Source: Granulosicoccus sp965214025
Lineage (GTDB): Bacteria > Pseudomonadota > Gammaproteobacteria > Granulosicoccales > Granulosicoccaceae
Direction of reading: 5' to 3'
Assembly: GCA_965214025.1 (NCBI GenBank)
Contig: CBDCAW010000083.1
Span: forward strand, 1 to 64,000
DNA length: 64,000 bases
Shown: one piece after another, positions 45,701 through 53,312 of the stretch
Layout of the letters: every line of letters begins with the position of its first letter
Numbering within the stretch: position 1 is the stretch's first letter
Made by a program: the position numbers and the translations under genes
The notes under the pieces: generated by a model
Told to the model about the DNA's origin: nothing
Database searches by the model: none
The model's input: only the letters and a program-made list of their open reading frames with translations

Positions 45701-46818
45701 ACCTGCAGGAACACGGCGACTATCCGAGCGAAGTCGGCATTTCCGTGTGGGGGACGGCCACCATGCGCACCGGCGGTGACGATATCGCCCAGGCGCTGGC
45801 CCTGATGGGCGTCCGGCCGGTCTGGTCGGGTGATTCGAATCGTGTCGTCGATGTGGAGGTCGTGCCCGGATTCCAGCTGACGCGCCCACGGGTCGACGTC
45901 ACGCTGCGGATCTCCGGCTTCTTTCGCGACGCGTTCGCCAACGTTGCCCGCCTGTTCGACAGCGCGGTGCAGGCACTGTCGGACTACGAAGACCCCGGCG
46001 GGCTCAATACGATCCGCACCCATATGCTGCGCGAGCACGAGGTGCTGGTCGAACAGGGCCTGAGCGACGAACAGGCGCGTAGCCAGTCGCGGCTGCGCAT
46101 CTTCGGCTCCAAACCAGGCGCTTACGGTGCCGGCCTGCAAGGTCTGATCGACGCGGGCATCTGGAAAGACAAGGCTGACCTCGCGCAGGCCTACGTGAAC
46201 TGGGGCGGCTACAGCTACGGCGCGGAAGCCTTCGGGCAGCCTGCCTTCACCGCATTGGAGCACCGCCTGAGCGGTATCGAGCTGGTGGTGCAGAATCAGG
46301 ACAACCGCGAGCACGATCTGCTCGACTCCGACGACTACTATCAGTTCCAGGGCGGCATGGCGAACGCGATAGACGTTCTCAGCGGCAGCAAACCTGCGAT
46401 CTACCACGGTGATCACGCCGACCCGTCACGCCCCAAGATCCGCACGCTCAAGGAAGAGCTGAACCGCGTGATCCGCAGCCGGGTGCTGAACCCCAAATGG
46501 ATCGGTGCCATGCGCGAGCACGGCTACAAGGGTGCCTTCGAGATGGCCGCCTCGGTGGACTACCTGTTCGCCTACGATGCCACCACCGGGCTGATCGATG
46601 ACTACCAGTACGCGGCGGTCGCCGATGCACTGGTGCTAGACCCCGACAATCGCGCCTTCGTGGAGCGTAGCAACCCCGATGCGCTGAAGGAGATGAGCGA
46701 GAAGCTGATCGAAGCTCAGCAACGTGGGCTTTGGCAGGAACCGGGCGACTACCGCGAAGCGCTGAGTGATGTGCTGCTGGATGTGGAGGACGCGATGGAG
46801 GCCAGTGGCGCGTTGTAG
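42757..46818 (+). CDS. cobN: Cobaltochelatase large subunit
   Basis: 1353 residues, CobN/ChlH family, which binds hydrogenobyrinate a,c-diamide and receives cobalt. Motifs: VVVALLGGKAYWSYGIERL, LSNYPTRDGRIGNGVGLDTP, VHVGKHGNLEWLPGKSIGLS, YPFIVNDPGEGAQAKRRAQA, DVTLRISGFFRDAFANV and DYYQFQGGMANAIDVLSG. Two inserts stand out: a Ser/Thr/Pro-rich one at about 188-225 and an Asp/Val-rich one at about 860-895 with a duplicated LDDVT. Start GTG 42757; cobW ends 39 bp upstream. The ATPase partner is the ChlI-ChlD fusion at 26.2 kb. Confidence 0.95.
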   Translation: MHLLSAKPGGFVDEEGIIDLDQSPADLVILSAQDTSLALLADTAEVLPADYPSVRLANLSNLIKPAAYDLYEHRVLQHAKLIVVALLGGKAYWSYGIERLAALARANGIALLLVPGDDQPDAELTGLSYWPPASSGERVLDQEGVRHEDPCYSVCDRAWRYLRHGGVRNATNLYRFLDVTFLSAAAVPPVSLSPTSTSPVALSPAIDSSTALSSPTHPTDEVEEPRPYPPCVIHAAGEGSISLEGWLARRDTGKPTVLVLFYRSHLLSGNTQAFDALEHLLASRFNVLTLAVGSLKDAACLDVVNHTLERADCQVIINTTSFSQHLQGNAALSSAPQLEQDSGFTRPVPVIQAILAANDRQDWQDNPQGLRARDVAMNVVLPEFDGRIISRAISFKELVARAERTQIDVVRYRLHEERAGFVVELAYRWSMLALKPNATKRLAVVLSNYPTRDGRIGNGVGLDTPASVIRILRALRADGHDLGSTLPADGDALIRELLQGVTNDLDRIALRPANQSLSLDDYERHFAELHPMARRAVTERWGSPAKDPKQRHGRLIVSGLRLGHVFVGIQPARGFDVDVVANYHDPDLVPPHGYLAFHFWLRHHWLSDAVVHVGKHGNLEWLPGKSIGLSNRCWPDIALGPLPNLYPFIVNDPGEGAQAKRRAQAVIIDHLMPPLARADSYGPMLELERLVDEYYQAMGLDARRENRLREQILTLLEDSHLRDELAVEPAADEATLLGGVDTYLCDLKEAQIRHGLHCLGEMPPAAKLGETLSALVRLPRGASAQDRGLLHCLAADLGLDDYDPSATDAASPWQGTRPALLANVSDDPWRHEGDTRERLELLGLQLLTALVESTASVPDRVGNRVKGPVEDRADDLKAGDLLDDVTLDDVTVELPTTQALLNHVRQQLIPALQASGRNEIDHLVGALNGHFVPAGPSGAPSRGRLDVLPTGRNFYSLDTRTIPTRTAWELGRQSAELIVSRYLQEHGDYPSEVGISVWGTATMRTGGDDIAQALALMGVRPVWSGDSNRVVDVEVVPGFQLTRPRVDVTLRISGFFRDAFANVARLFDSAVQALSDYEDPGGLNTIRTHMLREHEVLVEQGLSDEQARSQSRLRIFGSKPGAYGAGLQGLIDAGIWKDKADLAQAYVNWGGYSYGAEAFGQPAFTALEHRLSGIELVVQNQDNREHDLLDSDDYYQFQGGMANAIDVLSGSKPAIYHGDHADPSRPKIRTLKEELNRVIRSRVLNPKWIGAMREHGYKGAFEMAASVDYLFAYDATTGLIDDYQYAAVADALVLDPDNRAFVERSNPDALKEMSEKLIEAQQRGLWQEPGDYREALSDVLLDVEDAMEASGAL
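45400..45429 (+). repeat. 15-bp tandem repeat in cobN
   Basis: CTCGATGACGTCACC is followed directly by CTCGATGACGTCACT, giving LDDVTLDDVT in a variable region of CobN. Confidence 0.85.
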
Positions 46819-46996
46819 TGTGCACCGGGGAACTTCGCAAGTGATACGAACGGCGGACGGCCTCCTGACACGACTCTGCCAAATGGAAGGCCCACGGAGG
46901 TCACGGCTTCGGCGGAAAAGGTAACATATGCCTTCCTGGTCCGAGGGAATGACCCAGTGCTCGTAACTCTCACAACGTCTGCGGAAAGCCTGCCCG

Positions 46997-47992
46997 ATGC
47001 GTGTCGCTGAATCCGGCACTTTCCTTGTGCTTGTAACGCTCGGCCTACTCGGCTGCGGATGCTCGATAGGCAACCTCTTCGACCCTGGAGGCATCGAGTC
47101 GCTATCCGCCACGGAGGTGGGTCGAACATCGGGTACGCCGCTGCTCGATGCACCTCCACCGGAGCTCGTTACGCGTCTGTCGCTCGATACTGACTTCTAC
47201 AGGCAGCACCTGGACGCCGATGGCATTCCCATCCTCGCCTCGGCGCAAGTGTCACCCTTCGCACTCGCTGAAGCGAGATGGATCATCGAGAACATGCTCG
47301 CCAACCGCGAGGACCTTGTTGCCGCGCTCGCGAGCACACCAGTGCGCGTCACCATCATGGGGGTCGGCGAGTTCACGACCGACATACCCGAGCACTCAGA
47401 TCTTCAGCCCGCCGCTTACTGGAATCGGCTCGCACGTGGCCACGGCGCCACGAACGAGAAACCGGCCGTCAGTGCAGGTGAGGAGAATCTGCTGAAGCTC
47501 GACGGCGACCCATACGCGACAGAGAGTATTCTGATCCATGAGTTCGGGCACGCCATCCACGAGCAGGGGATGAAGCTGCTGGATCCGGGTTTCGATACAA
47601 GGCTTTCCGTCATTTTCAAGCAAGCCATTGCAGAAGGTCTTTGGCAAGGCACGTATGCCGCGACCGACCATGCCGAGTATTTCGCCAAGGGGGTGCAGTC
47701 ATGGTTCGACACCAACCGTGAGAACGACTCCGAACACAATCACGTGAACACTCGCGAAGAACTCATCGACTACGATCCGCGACTCGCTACGCTACTTGGC
47801 GAACTCTTTGCCGACAACGCCTGGCGATACCGACCGCCCGGTGTGCGCAAGAGAGTCGTGACCCATCTTGAGGGATTCGATCGAGCTTCCGCGCCTAGTT
47901 TCACCTGGCCCCCTGAGCTCGCGAGCATCGATGTCTCGAAACGCCCCAGCTTGATCAGTGTCCCGTTCGAAAATCGGGTATACGAAGAATAG
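46997..47992 (+). CDS. Lipoprotein with zinc-metallopeptidase motif
   Basis: 331 residues. Lipobox LGLLGC with the lipidated Cys at 20. ILIHEFGHAIHEQG holds a gluzincin-type HExxH site (H181, E182, H185), with E227 in DHAEYFAKGVQSWFD as probable third ligand, resembling the arrangement in anthrax-lethal-factor-like peptidases. It probably faces the periplasm or cell surface. I do not recognise a named family. Monocistronic, 178 bp after cobN. Confidence 0.72.
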   Translation: MRVAESGTFLVLVTLGLLGCGCSIGNLFDPGGIESLSATEVGRTSGTPLLDAPPPELVTRLSLDTDFYRQHLDADGIPILASAQVSPFALAEARWIIENMLANREDLVAALASTPVRVTIMGVGEFTTDIPEHSDLQPAAYWNRLARGHGATNEKPAVSAGEENLLKLDGDPYATESILIHEFGHAIHEQGMKLLDPGFDTRLSVIFKQAIAEGLWQGTYAATDHAEYFAKGVQSWFDTNRENDSEHNHVNTREELIDYDPRLATLLGELFADNAWRYRPPGVRKRVVTHLEGFDRASAPSFTWPPELASIDVSKRPSLISVPFENRVYEE

Positions 47993-48081
47993 TCAACCAC
48001 CAGCTGTGACCACAATTCGATCTCTTCCTGTCAATCCTGCTGTCAATCCTGTCATGACATGGTTTGCAATCGACTACTTGC

Positions 48082-48483
48082 CTACCCGAACAACTCCAGA
48101 TCCTCGTACGGCGACAGCCGGACCGCTTCGAGTCGCGATTCGAGATTGCCCACGTGCAATTCACATCGGTGCCCGTCGGGGTCCAGGAAATAGATCGAAT
48201 CGCCTTCGCTGACATTCTCCTTCCACAAGGGAATGGCCGCTTCGGCAAGCTTCACTTTCCATGCGGCCATGTCTGCCTGATCGATGGTGAATGCGACATG
48301 CGTATAGTCGCGTGCAGGTCTCGCAGTATCACGGGAAAGGCACAACCAAAGATCCCCACACGACAGATAAGCACCGCCTGCCCAGCGTGCACGAGGCCTG
48401 AAGCCCAGCAGGCCCGCGTAGAAATCGAAGGAGCGCGCAAGGTCCGAGACGGCTAGTGTCAGATGGTTGAGTCCGGTGATCAT
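48082..48483 (-). CDS. fosA: Fosfomycin glutathione transferase, FosA type
   Basis: A 133-residue vicinal-oxygen-chelate metalloenzyme. MITGLNHLTLAVSDLARSFDFY is the FosA start; metal ligands are H7, H62 (in DYTHVAF) and E108 (in GHRCELHVG). LWLCLSRD and SEGDSIYFLDPDG match FosA. Such enzymes add glutathione to the fosfomycin epoxide. It is a common chromosomal gene with no mobile signature nearby, so it is likely intrinsic. The frame is open upstream to 48630, but conserved sequence begins at ATG 48483. Confidence 0.86.
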   Translation of the reverse strand: MITGLNHLTLAVSDLARSFDFYAGLLGFRPRARWAGGAYLSCGDLWLCLSRDTARPARDYTHVAFTIDQADMAAWKVKLAEAAIPLWKENVSEGDSIYFLDPDGHRCELHVGNLESRLEAVRLSPYEDLELFG

Positions 48484-48620
48484 CGGCGGCAGGTGCTTGC
48501 ACAGGTAGACTCGATCATACCCTCCTCTTGGCAACGCTCCGTTTCCACAAGGGTGAGATTCATGAACCTGCCACGCGATTCGGGGTCGTATAACGGGTAC
48601 GCAAGGCAGGCAACGGTGCA

Positions 48621-48968
48621 ATGAGGTCAATGCGGTTCAAATTATCGACTTGCACGCTGTTGGTCCTGGCCGGTGCCCTGGTCGCGGCACCTGCCCATGC
48701 CCTGCGATGCGGTTCGAGGCTGGTCTCCAACGGCGATACATTGGCTGAGGTAAAGCATCTGTGCGGTGAGCCGACTCAGGTCGACACACGCGAAGAGCCG
48801 GTGACGTTCGGTGCCGTCGATCGGCAGACCGGCCTGTACGTCGAGAGGACGGTCGAGCGGTCGGTTACCGTAGTCACCTACAATTTCGGTCCGCGCCGGC
48901 TGATGCAGGAGCTACGTTTTCGCGACGGCAAGCTGATCGATATCAGGAATCTCGGCTTCGGCTACTGA
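48621..48968 (+). CDS. DUF2845 secreted protein
   Basis: 115 residues. Signal peptide to about APAHA-LR, then ALRCGSRLVSNGDTLAEVKHLCGEPTQ, the DUF2845 signature with two cysteines likely to form a disulfide, and VVTYNFGPRRLMQELRF. Periplasmic, function unknown. Divergent from fosA. Confidence 0.83.
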   Translation: MRSMRFKLSTCTLLVLAGALVAAPAHALRCGSRLVSNGDTLAEVKHLCGEPTQVDTREEPVTFGAVDRQTGLYVERTVERSVTVVTYNFGPRRLMQELRFRDGKLIDIRNLGFGY

Positions 48969-49094
48969 GGGTCTGAATTCCATTCATCTCATCGCTGTTC
49001 GTTTGACACACCACGCGAAGGTGGTGATCATCTGCAGGTGGCGGCCAAACGGCTGCTGACCTCTCCCGATGATCCTCACAGGCAAACACTCACC

Positions 49095-50564
49095 ATGCCC
49101 AAAGTTCCTCCCGGTGTCGGCCCGAAGTATCCTCAGGTGGTCGTGCTCGTCGGCGCAACCGGCGATCTGGCGAAGCGCAAGCTGATTCCCGGGCTGTTTC
49201 ACCTCTCCAGCGCGGGCTTCATTCCAGACTGCCGGATCATCGGCGTGTCACTGGACGATATGGACACGGCGGCTTTCCGGACTTCGTGCCGCGAATCGCT
49301 CGACGAGTTCTTCAATCGGGAGATCAGGGACGAAGACTGGGCACATTTCGCCGCTCACCTGGAATACGTACCCTTGTCTGCCGGTGCCGATGCGCTGCGT
49401 GAGGCGGTAGCGAGTGCAGAAGCAAGCATCGAGGGCGAGAGCCGTCGTCTGCACTATCTGAGCGTGCCACCCAAGGCGGCGCTGTCGGTCATCGAACTGC
49501 TGGGTGCCGCGGATCTCGTGACCAACGCGCGTGTCGTCATGGAAAAGCCGTTCGGCGTCGACCTAGAATCCGCGGTATCGCTGAACAGCCGTGTGCACGA
49601 GGTGTTCAGAGAGGATCAGGTGTTTCGCATCGATCACTTCCTCGGCAAGGAACCGGCGCAGAACATTCTGGCATTCCGCTTTGCCAACGGCCTGTTCGAA
49701 CCGATCTGGAACCGGAACTTCATCGAACACGTGCAGATCGATGTGCCAGAGACGCTCGGGCTCGGTACACGGGCCGGTTTCTACGAGACCACCGGAGCGT
49801 TTCGCGACATGGTGGTCACCCATCTGTTCCAGATCCTCGCCTTCATGGCCATGGAAGCACCGGTGGCACTGGAACCGAAGTCGATCAGTGAAGAGAAGAA
49901 CAAGGTGTTCCGTAGCATGATGCCGATCGAGCCGCATCATGCGGTGCGCGGCCAGTACCTGGGCTATCGTGACGAACCCGGCGTTGACCGGGAATCGGAG
50001 ACGGAGACGTTCATCGCCCTGAAATGCGCGATCGACAACTGGCGCTGGGCGGGTGTGCCGTTCTACCTGCGTACCGGCAAGCGCCTGGCCGAGGGCCAGC
50101 GCATCATTTCCATCGCCTTCCGTGAGCCGCCCAAAAGCATGTTTCCGAAAGATTCCGGGGTTGGCCTGCACGGGCCCGATCACCTGACCTTCGATCTGTC
50201 CGATGCCTCGAAGACCTCACTGTCCTTCTACGGCAAGCGCCCCGGCCCCGGCATGAAGCTCGACAAGATGAGCCTGCAGTTCGCGATGGACGAAACCCAG
50301 CATATCGGTGAAGTGCTCGAAGCCTACGAGCGACTTATCCTGGATGCGATGCGCGGCGATCACACGCTGTTCACCACCGCTATCGGTATCGAACGCTTAT
50401 GGGAGGTGTCCACCCCCCTGCTCGAGCTGCCACCGCCGGTGATCCCCTACGCGCCAGGGTCATGGGGGCCGAACGCGATTCACCAGCTGATCGCGCCGCG
50501 AGCCTGGCGACTACCGTTCGAACGAAGCTGGCGGCAGTCAGTGGTCAGACCGCCCGGTAATTGA
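49095..50564 (+). CDS. zwf: Glucose-6-phosphate 1-dehydrogenase
   Basis: 489 residues. Coenzyme motif VLVGATGDLAKRKLIPGLF, the active-site motif RIDHFLGKEPAQNIL, EKPFGVDL and VPFYLRTGKRL are intact. It oxidises glucose 6-phosphate to 6-phosphogluconolactone with NAD(P)+, feeding the oxidative pentose phosphate or Entner-Doudoroff route. It is not next to pgl or edd here. ATG 49095 is preferred; an in-frame GTG at 49038 would add 19 residues. Convergent with the organosulfur operon. Confidence 0.95.
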   Translation: MPKVPPGVGPKYPQVVVLVGATGDLAKRKLIPGLFHLSSAGFIPDCRIIGVSLDDMDTAAFRTSCRESLDEFFNREIRDEDWAHFAAHLEYVPLSAGADALREAVASAEASIEGESRRLHYLSVPPKAALSVIELLGAADLVTNARVVMEKPFGVDLESAVSLNSRVHEVFREDQVFRIDHFLGKEPAQNILAFRFANGLFEPIWNRNFIEHVQIDVPETLGLGTRAGFYETTGAFRDMVVTHLFQILAFMAMEAPVALEPKSISEEKNKVFRSMMPIEPHHAVRGQYLGYRDEPGVDRESETETFIALKCAIDNWRWAGVPFYLRTGKRLAEGQRIISIAFREPPKSMFPKDSGVGLHGPDHLTFDLSDASKTSLSFYGKRPGPGMKLDKMSLQFAMDETQHIGEVLEAYERLILDAMRGDHTLFTTAIGIERLWEVSTPLLELPPPVIPYAPGSWGPNAIHQLIAPRAWRLPFERSWRQSVVRPPGN

Positions 50565-50580
50565 TGGCAGGGTACGTCTC

Positions 50581-50772
50581 TCACACGCTACCGCGTATGA
50601 TGTCGTAGAACAGCAGATAGTCTGGCCCCACGGCTTTGCGAATCGTGGCCAATGCCAGTATTGCGGGCGGTGCGCTGTTCAGCTGCCGCCCGCCGTGGCT
50701 CGACATCTGAATTGCATCGACACCTGCTTCGACCAGGCGCTGCGCATCTTCACTGGCGTGAAGGGTGCTCAT
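50581..50772 (-). pseudogene. Remnant of FMN-dependent alpha-hydroxyacid dehydrogenase
   Basis: 63 codons read SEDAQRLVEAGVDAIQMSSH, then GGRQL, NSAPPAILALATIRKAVG and a degenerate LLFYDIIRGSV. This is the SxHGGRQL region and following strand of FMN hydroxyacid dehydrogenases (LldD/glycolate oxidase type, normally about 350-400 residues). The N-terminal two thirds and the C-terminal end are missing, cut off by the zwf end. It lies 19 bp after comE, where a sulfolactate dehydrogenase would be useful, so it may be the ruin of one. Confidence 0.72.
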
Positions 50773-50791
50773 GCCCGTATCGCGACTATTT

Positions 50792-51355
50792 CTAGGCGTT
50801 ACGTTCTGCCACGGTGCGCATGAAGCGATCGCGGATCACGACCGGGTCCATGGTGATCACCGGCACCTTGACATTGCCGGATTCGCACTTGCACACGATG
50901 ATCGTCATGCGCTTCGATGCCATTGCCTGCTCGACGGCTTCCCTGCACTGCTCTGCCTGGCATTCCACCACCTGCTCGCAACCACAGGCCGTGGCCACGG
51001 CAGCCAGTGACGTTTTCCTGCCCGCATAGGTGGGTTGATCACCGGTGGAGCCGTAGCTGCCGTTGTCGATGATCAGCAGGATGAAGTTGTCGGCGACGTT
51101 GTTGGCGATGGTCGGCAAGGTGCCCAGGTTCGTCAGCACCGAGCCGTCGCCATCGATCGCGATGACCGGCTGCTTCTGTGCCAGCGCCAGACCGAGCCCG
51201 ATGGAGGAACTCAGGCCCATGGTACCGAGCATGTAGAAGTTACTGGGCTGATCGTCGATCGAATGCAGCTCCTGGCTCGGCAGGCCGATGTTGCAGATCA
51301 CGAGATGATCGGTGAGGACAGGCTTGAGCTGTTGCAGAATCTCGGAGCGAATCAT
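50792..51355 (-). CDS. comE: Sulfopyruvate decarboxylase, beta subunit
   Basis: 187 residues. The TPP-binding half: IAIDGDGSVLTNLGTLPTIA plus NNVADNFILLIIDNGSYGSTG form the GDG-NN cofactor motif. The N-terminus (VICNIGLPSQELHSIDDQPS) matches ComE. With ComD it decarboxylates sulfopyruvate to sulfoacetaldehyde. ATG 51355 overlaps the region of the comD stop (2-bp gap), so the pair is translationally coupled. Confidence 0.9.
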   Translation of the reverse strand: MIRSEILQQLKPVLTDHLVICNIGLPSQELHSIDDQPSNFYMLGTMGLSSSIGLGLALAQKQPVIAIDGDGSVLTNLGTLPTIANNVADNFILLIIDNGSYGSTGDQPTYAGRKTSLAAVATACGCEQVVECQAEQCREAVEQAMASKRMTIIVCKCESGNVKVPVITMDPVVIRDRFMRTVAERNA

Positions 51356-51357
51356 GA

Positions 51358-51855
51358 TCAGTATCCCTGCCAGAAAGAGGCATCGGTGAGAATCGCCACC
51401 GGCTTGTTGCACATGAAGGTGTACTTGAGAATCCTGTCGAATTCCTCCACGTCCGCCTCCTTGTGGAAGTGATAGGTGGGAATCTTCATTTCGGCCAGCA
51501 AGGCCTTGGTATGCACGGCCATTTCCACCTGGCAGGCCACCGGCTCACCCAGCTCGCCCCGGTAGCTGATGATCATCGGCAGCGGCAGACGGTAGTACTG
51601 CGTCAGTGTGGCGAGGGTGTTGATCGTCACACCGATGGCGGTATTCTGCATCACGATGGCACTGCGCTTGCCACCCATGAAGGCGCCGGCACACAGGCCC
51701 ATGCCTTCATCCTCCCTGTTCGACGGTACATGATGAATATCCGGGTGCGCATCGATGCGCTCGATCACGCCGGCAAGCTGCTTGCACGGCACGGTGGTCA
51801 GGAACTCGACCCGGTTCTTCACCAGGTCTTCGACGATACGTTCATCAACGGTCAC
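51358..51855 (-). CDS. comD: Sulfopyruvate decarboxylase, alpha subunit
   Basis: 165 residues. FLTTVPCKQLAGVIERID, VPSNREDEGMGLCAGAFMGG and MQNTAIGVTINTLATL are ComD-type and supply the catalytic Glu of the TPP enzyme (in REDEGMG). It forms a heteromer with ComE. It lies 49 bp downstream of hpsN on the same strand, so DHPS oxidation and sulfopyruvate decarboxylation are co-transcribed. Confidence 0.9.
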   Translation of the reverse strand: MTVDERIVEDLVKNRVEFLTTVPCKQLAGVIERIDAHPDIHHVPSNREDEGMGLCAGAFMGGKRSAIVMQNTAIGVTINTLATLTQYYRLPLPMIISYRGELGEPVACQVEMAVHTKALLAEMKIPTYHFHKEADVEEFDRILKYTFMCNKPVAILTDASFWQGY

Positions 51856-51904
51856 TGGCGGATACTCCGATTGGGGTCATTATTGCAATTTCGAGTCAAG
51901 CTCC

Positions 51905-53233
51905 TCAACCAGCCGGCTCTGGCTGCGGCTCCGATGCCTGCAGCTCGAAGGTCTCGTCGGGGAAGTACTTGGCCAGCCTGATATCGGCAGTACGCGCGTG
52001 GCCTTCCATGCCCTCGAGCCTGGAGATACGGGCGGTGGCCTCGGCTACCGGCTTCGCCCCTTCGCGGGTGGCCCGCTGCCAGGTGACGATCTTCATGTAC
52101 TTGTGCACCGACAGGCCGCCGGTGTAGTTCGCGGCACCGGAGGTCGGCAGCACATGGTTGGTGCCGGATGCCTTGTCGCCATAGGCAACCGTCGTCTCCT
52201 CGCCGAGGAACAAAGAACCATAGCATTGCAGGCGTTCCAGCCACCAGTCGAGACCCTCCGCCTGCACCGTGAGATGCTCCGGCGCGTAGGAATCCGAGGT
52301 AGATGCCATCTCCTCGCGATCGCCACAGACGATGACCTCGGCGAAATCACGCCAGGCCGCCTCGGCGTTCTGCCGGTTGAGATCAGGCAGGGAGGCGATC
52401 AGATCGGGCACCCGTGCCAGGACATCTTCCGCCAGGGCGCGATCGTCGGTGACCAGCCACACCGGCGAGTTGTACCCGTGCTCGGCCTGCCCGACCAGAT
52501 CCGCCGCGACGATACCGGCATCGGCGCTTGCGTCTGCCAGGATCAGGCTGTCCGTGGGGCCTGCGAACATGTCGATACCGATTCGCCCGAACAGAAGTCG
52601 CTTGGCCTCTGCCACGAACTGGTTACCGGGGCCGACCAGGATGTCGACCTTCGGCAGACCGAACAGGCCGAAGGCCATCGATGCCACGCCTTGCACACCC
52701 CCCATGGCCAGGATGCGGTCGGCACCCGCCACCTGTGCCGCGTATACGATGGCGGGCGCGATGCCCACCCCGGGCCGCGGTGGCGAACAGGCCACGATGT
52801 TGCCGACACCTGCGACCTTGGCCGTGGTGACCGTCATGATCGCCGATGCGACGTGGCTGTAGCGGCCACCCGGTATGTAGCACCCGGCCGCCCGGCACGG
52901 AATGCTCTTCTGCCCGGCGATGAGCCCGGGCACCACCTCGATCTCCACATCGTGCATCGTGCCCTTCTGGGCCTCGGCGAAACGCCGCACGTTGTCGTGC
53001 GCGAAGCGGATATCCGCCTTCAATCGTTCGGGTACCCTCGCGTTGGCGGCCTCTATCGCCGCGGCATCGAGCAGGGTATCGCCGTCGTACCGGTCGAAGC
53101 GCGCCGCGTAATCAAGTGCGACGGCATCACCGCCCGCCTCGATCTCATCGAGCATGGCCTGCACGTGCCTGCGCACATCGTCATTGTCGCGGCGGGAACC
53201 GTGAGTTGCCTTCTTGAGGTAGTCGATCGCCAT
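51905..53233 (-). CDS. hpsN: Sulfopropanediol 3-dehydrogenase (HisD fold)
   Basis: 442 residues of histidinol-dehydrogenase fold, but not in a his operon. Zn/catalytic positions are present: DLVGQAEHG, SYAPEHLTVQ, GDKASGTNHVLPT and EGMEGHA. Adjacent comDE and the N-terminus MAIDYLKKA point to HpsN, which oxidises (R)-2,3-dihydroxypropane-1-sulfonate to sulfolactate with two NAD+. ATG 53233 has AGGA at 9 nt. A true HisD is the alternative; context favours HpsN. Confidence 0.85.
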   Translation of the reverse strand: MAIDYLKKATHGSRRDNDDVRRHVQAMLDEIEAGGDAVALDYAARFDRYDGDTLLDAAAIEAANARVPERLKADIRFAHDNVRRFAEAQKGTMHDVEIEVVPGLIAGQKSIPCRAAGCYIPGGRYSHVASAIMTVTTAKVAGVGNIVACSPPRPGVGIAPAIVYAAQVAGADRILAMGGVQGVASMAFGLFGLPKVDILVGPGNQFVAEAKRLLFGRIGIDMFAGPTDSLILADASADAGIVAADLVGQAEHGYNSPVWLVTDDRALAEDVLARVPDLIASLPDLNRQNAEAAWRDFAEVIVCGDREEMASTSDSYAPEHLTVQAEGLDWWLERLQCYGSLFLGEETTVAYGDKASGTNHVLPTSGAANYTGGLSVHKYMKIVTWQRATREGAKPVAEATARISRLEGMEGHARTADIRLAKYFPDETFELQASEPQPEPAG

Positions 53234-53312
53234 CGTCCGGATTCCTGCAAGGTGGTTATCGACGTTGCCGGCCATCGGGCCGCCGATGCCATGCACCGCC
53301 TGATGCGCTGGT

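Noticed and set aside
51905..53233. Histidinol dehydrogenase (hisD)
   Set aside because: No his genes nearby, and the operon with comD and comE fits sulfopropanediol dehydrogenase better. Phylogeny would settle it.
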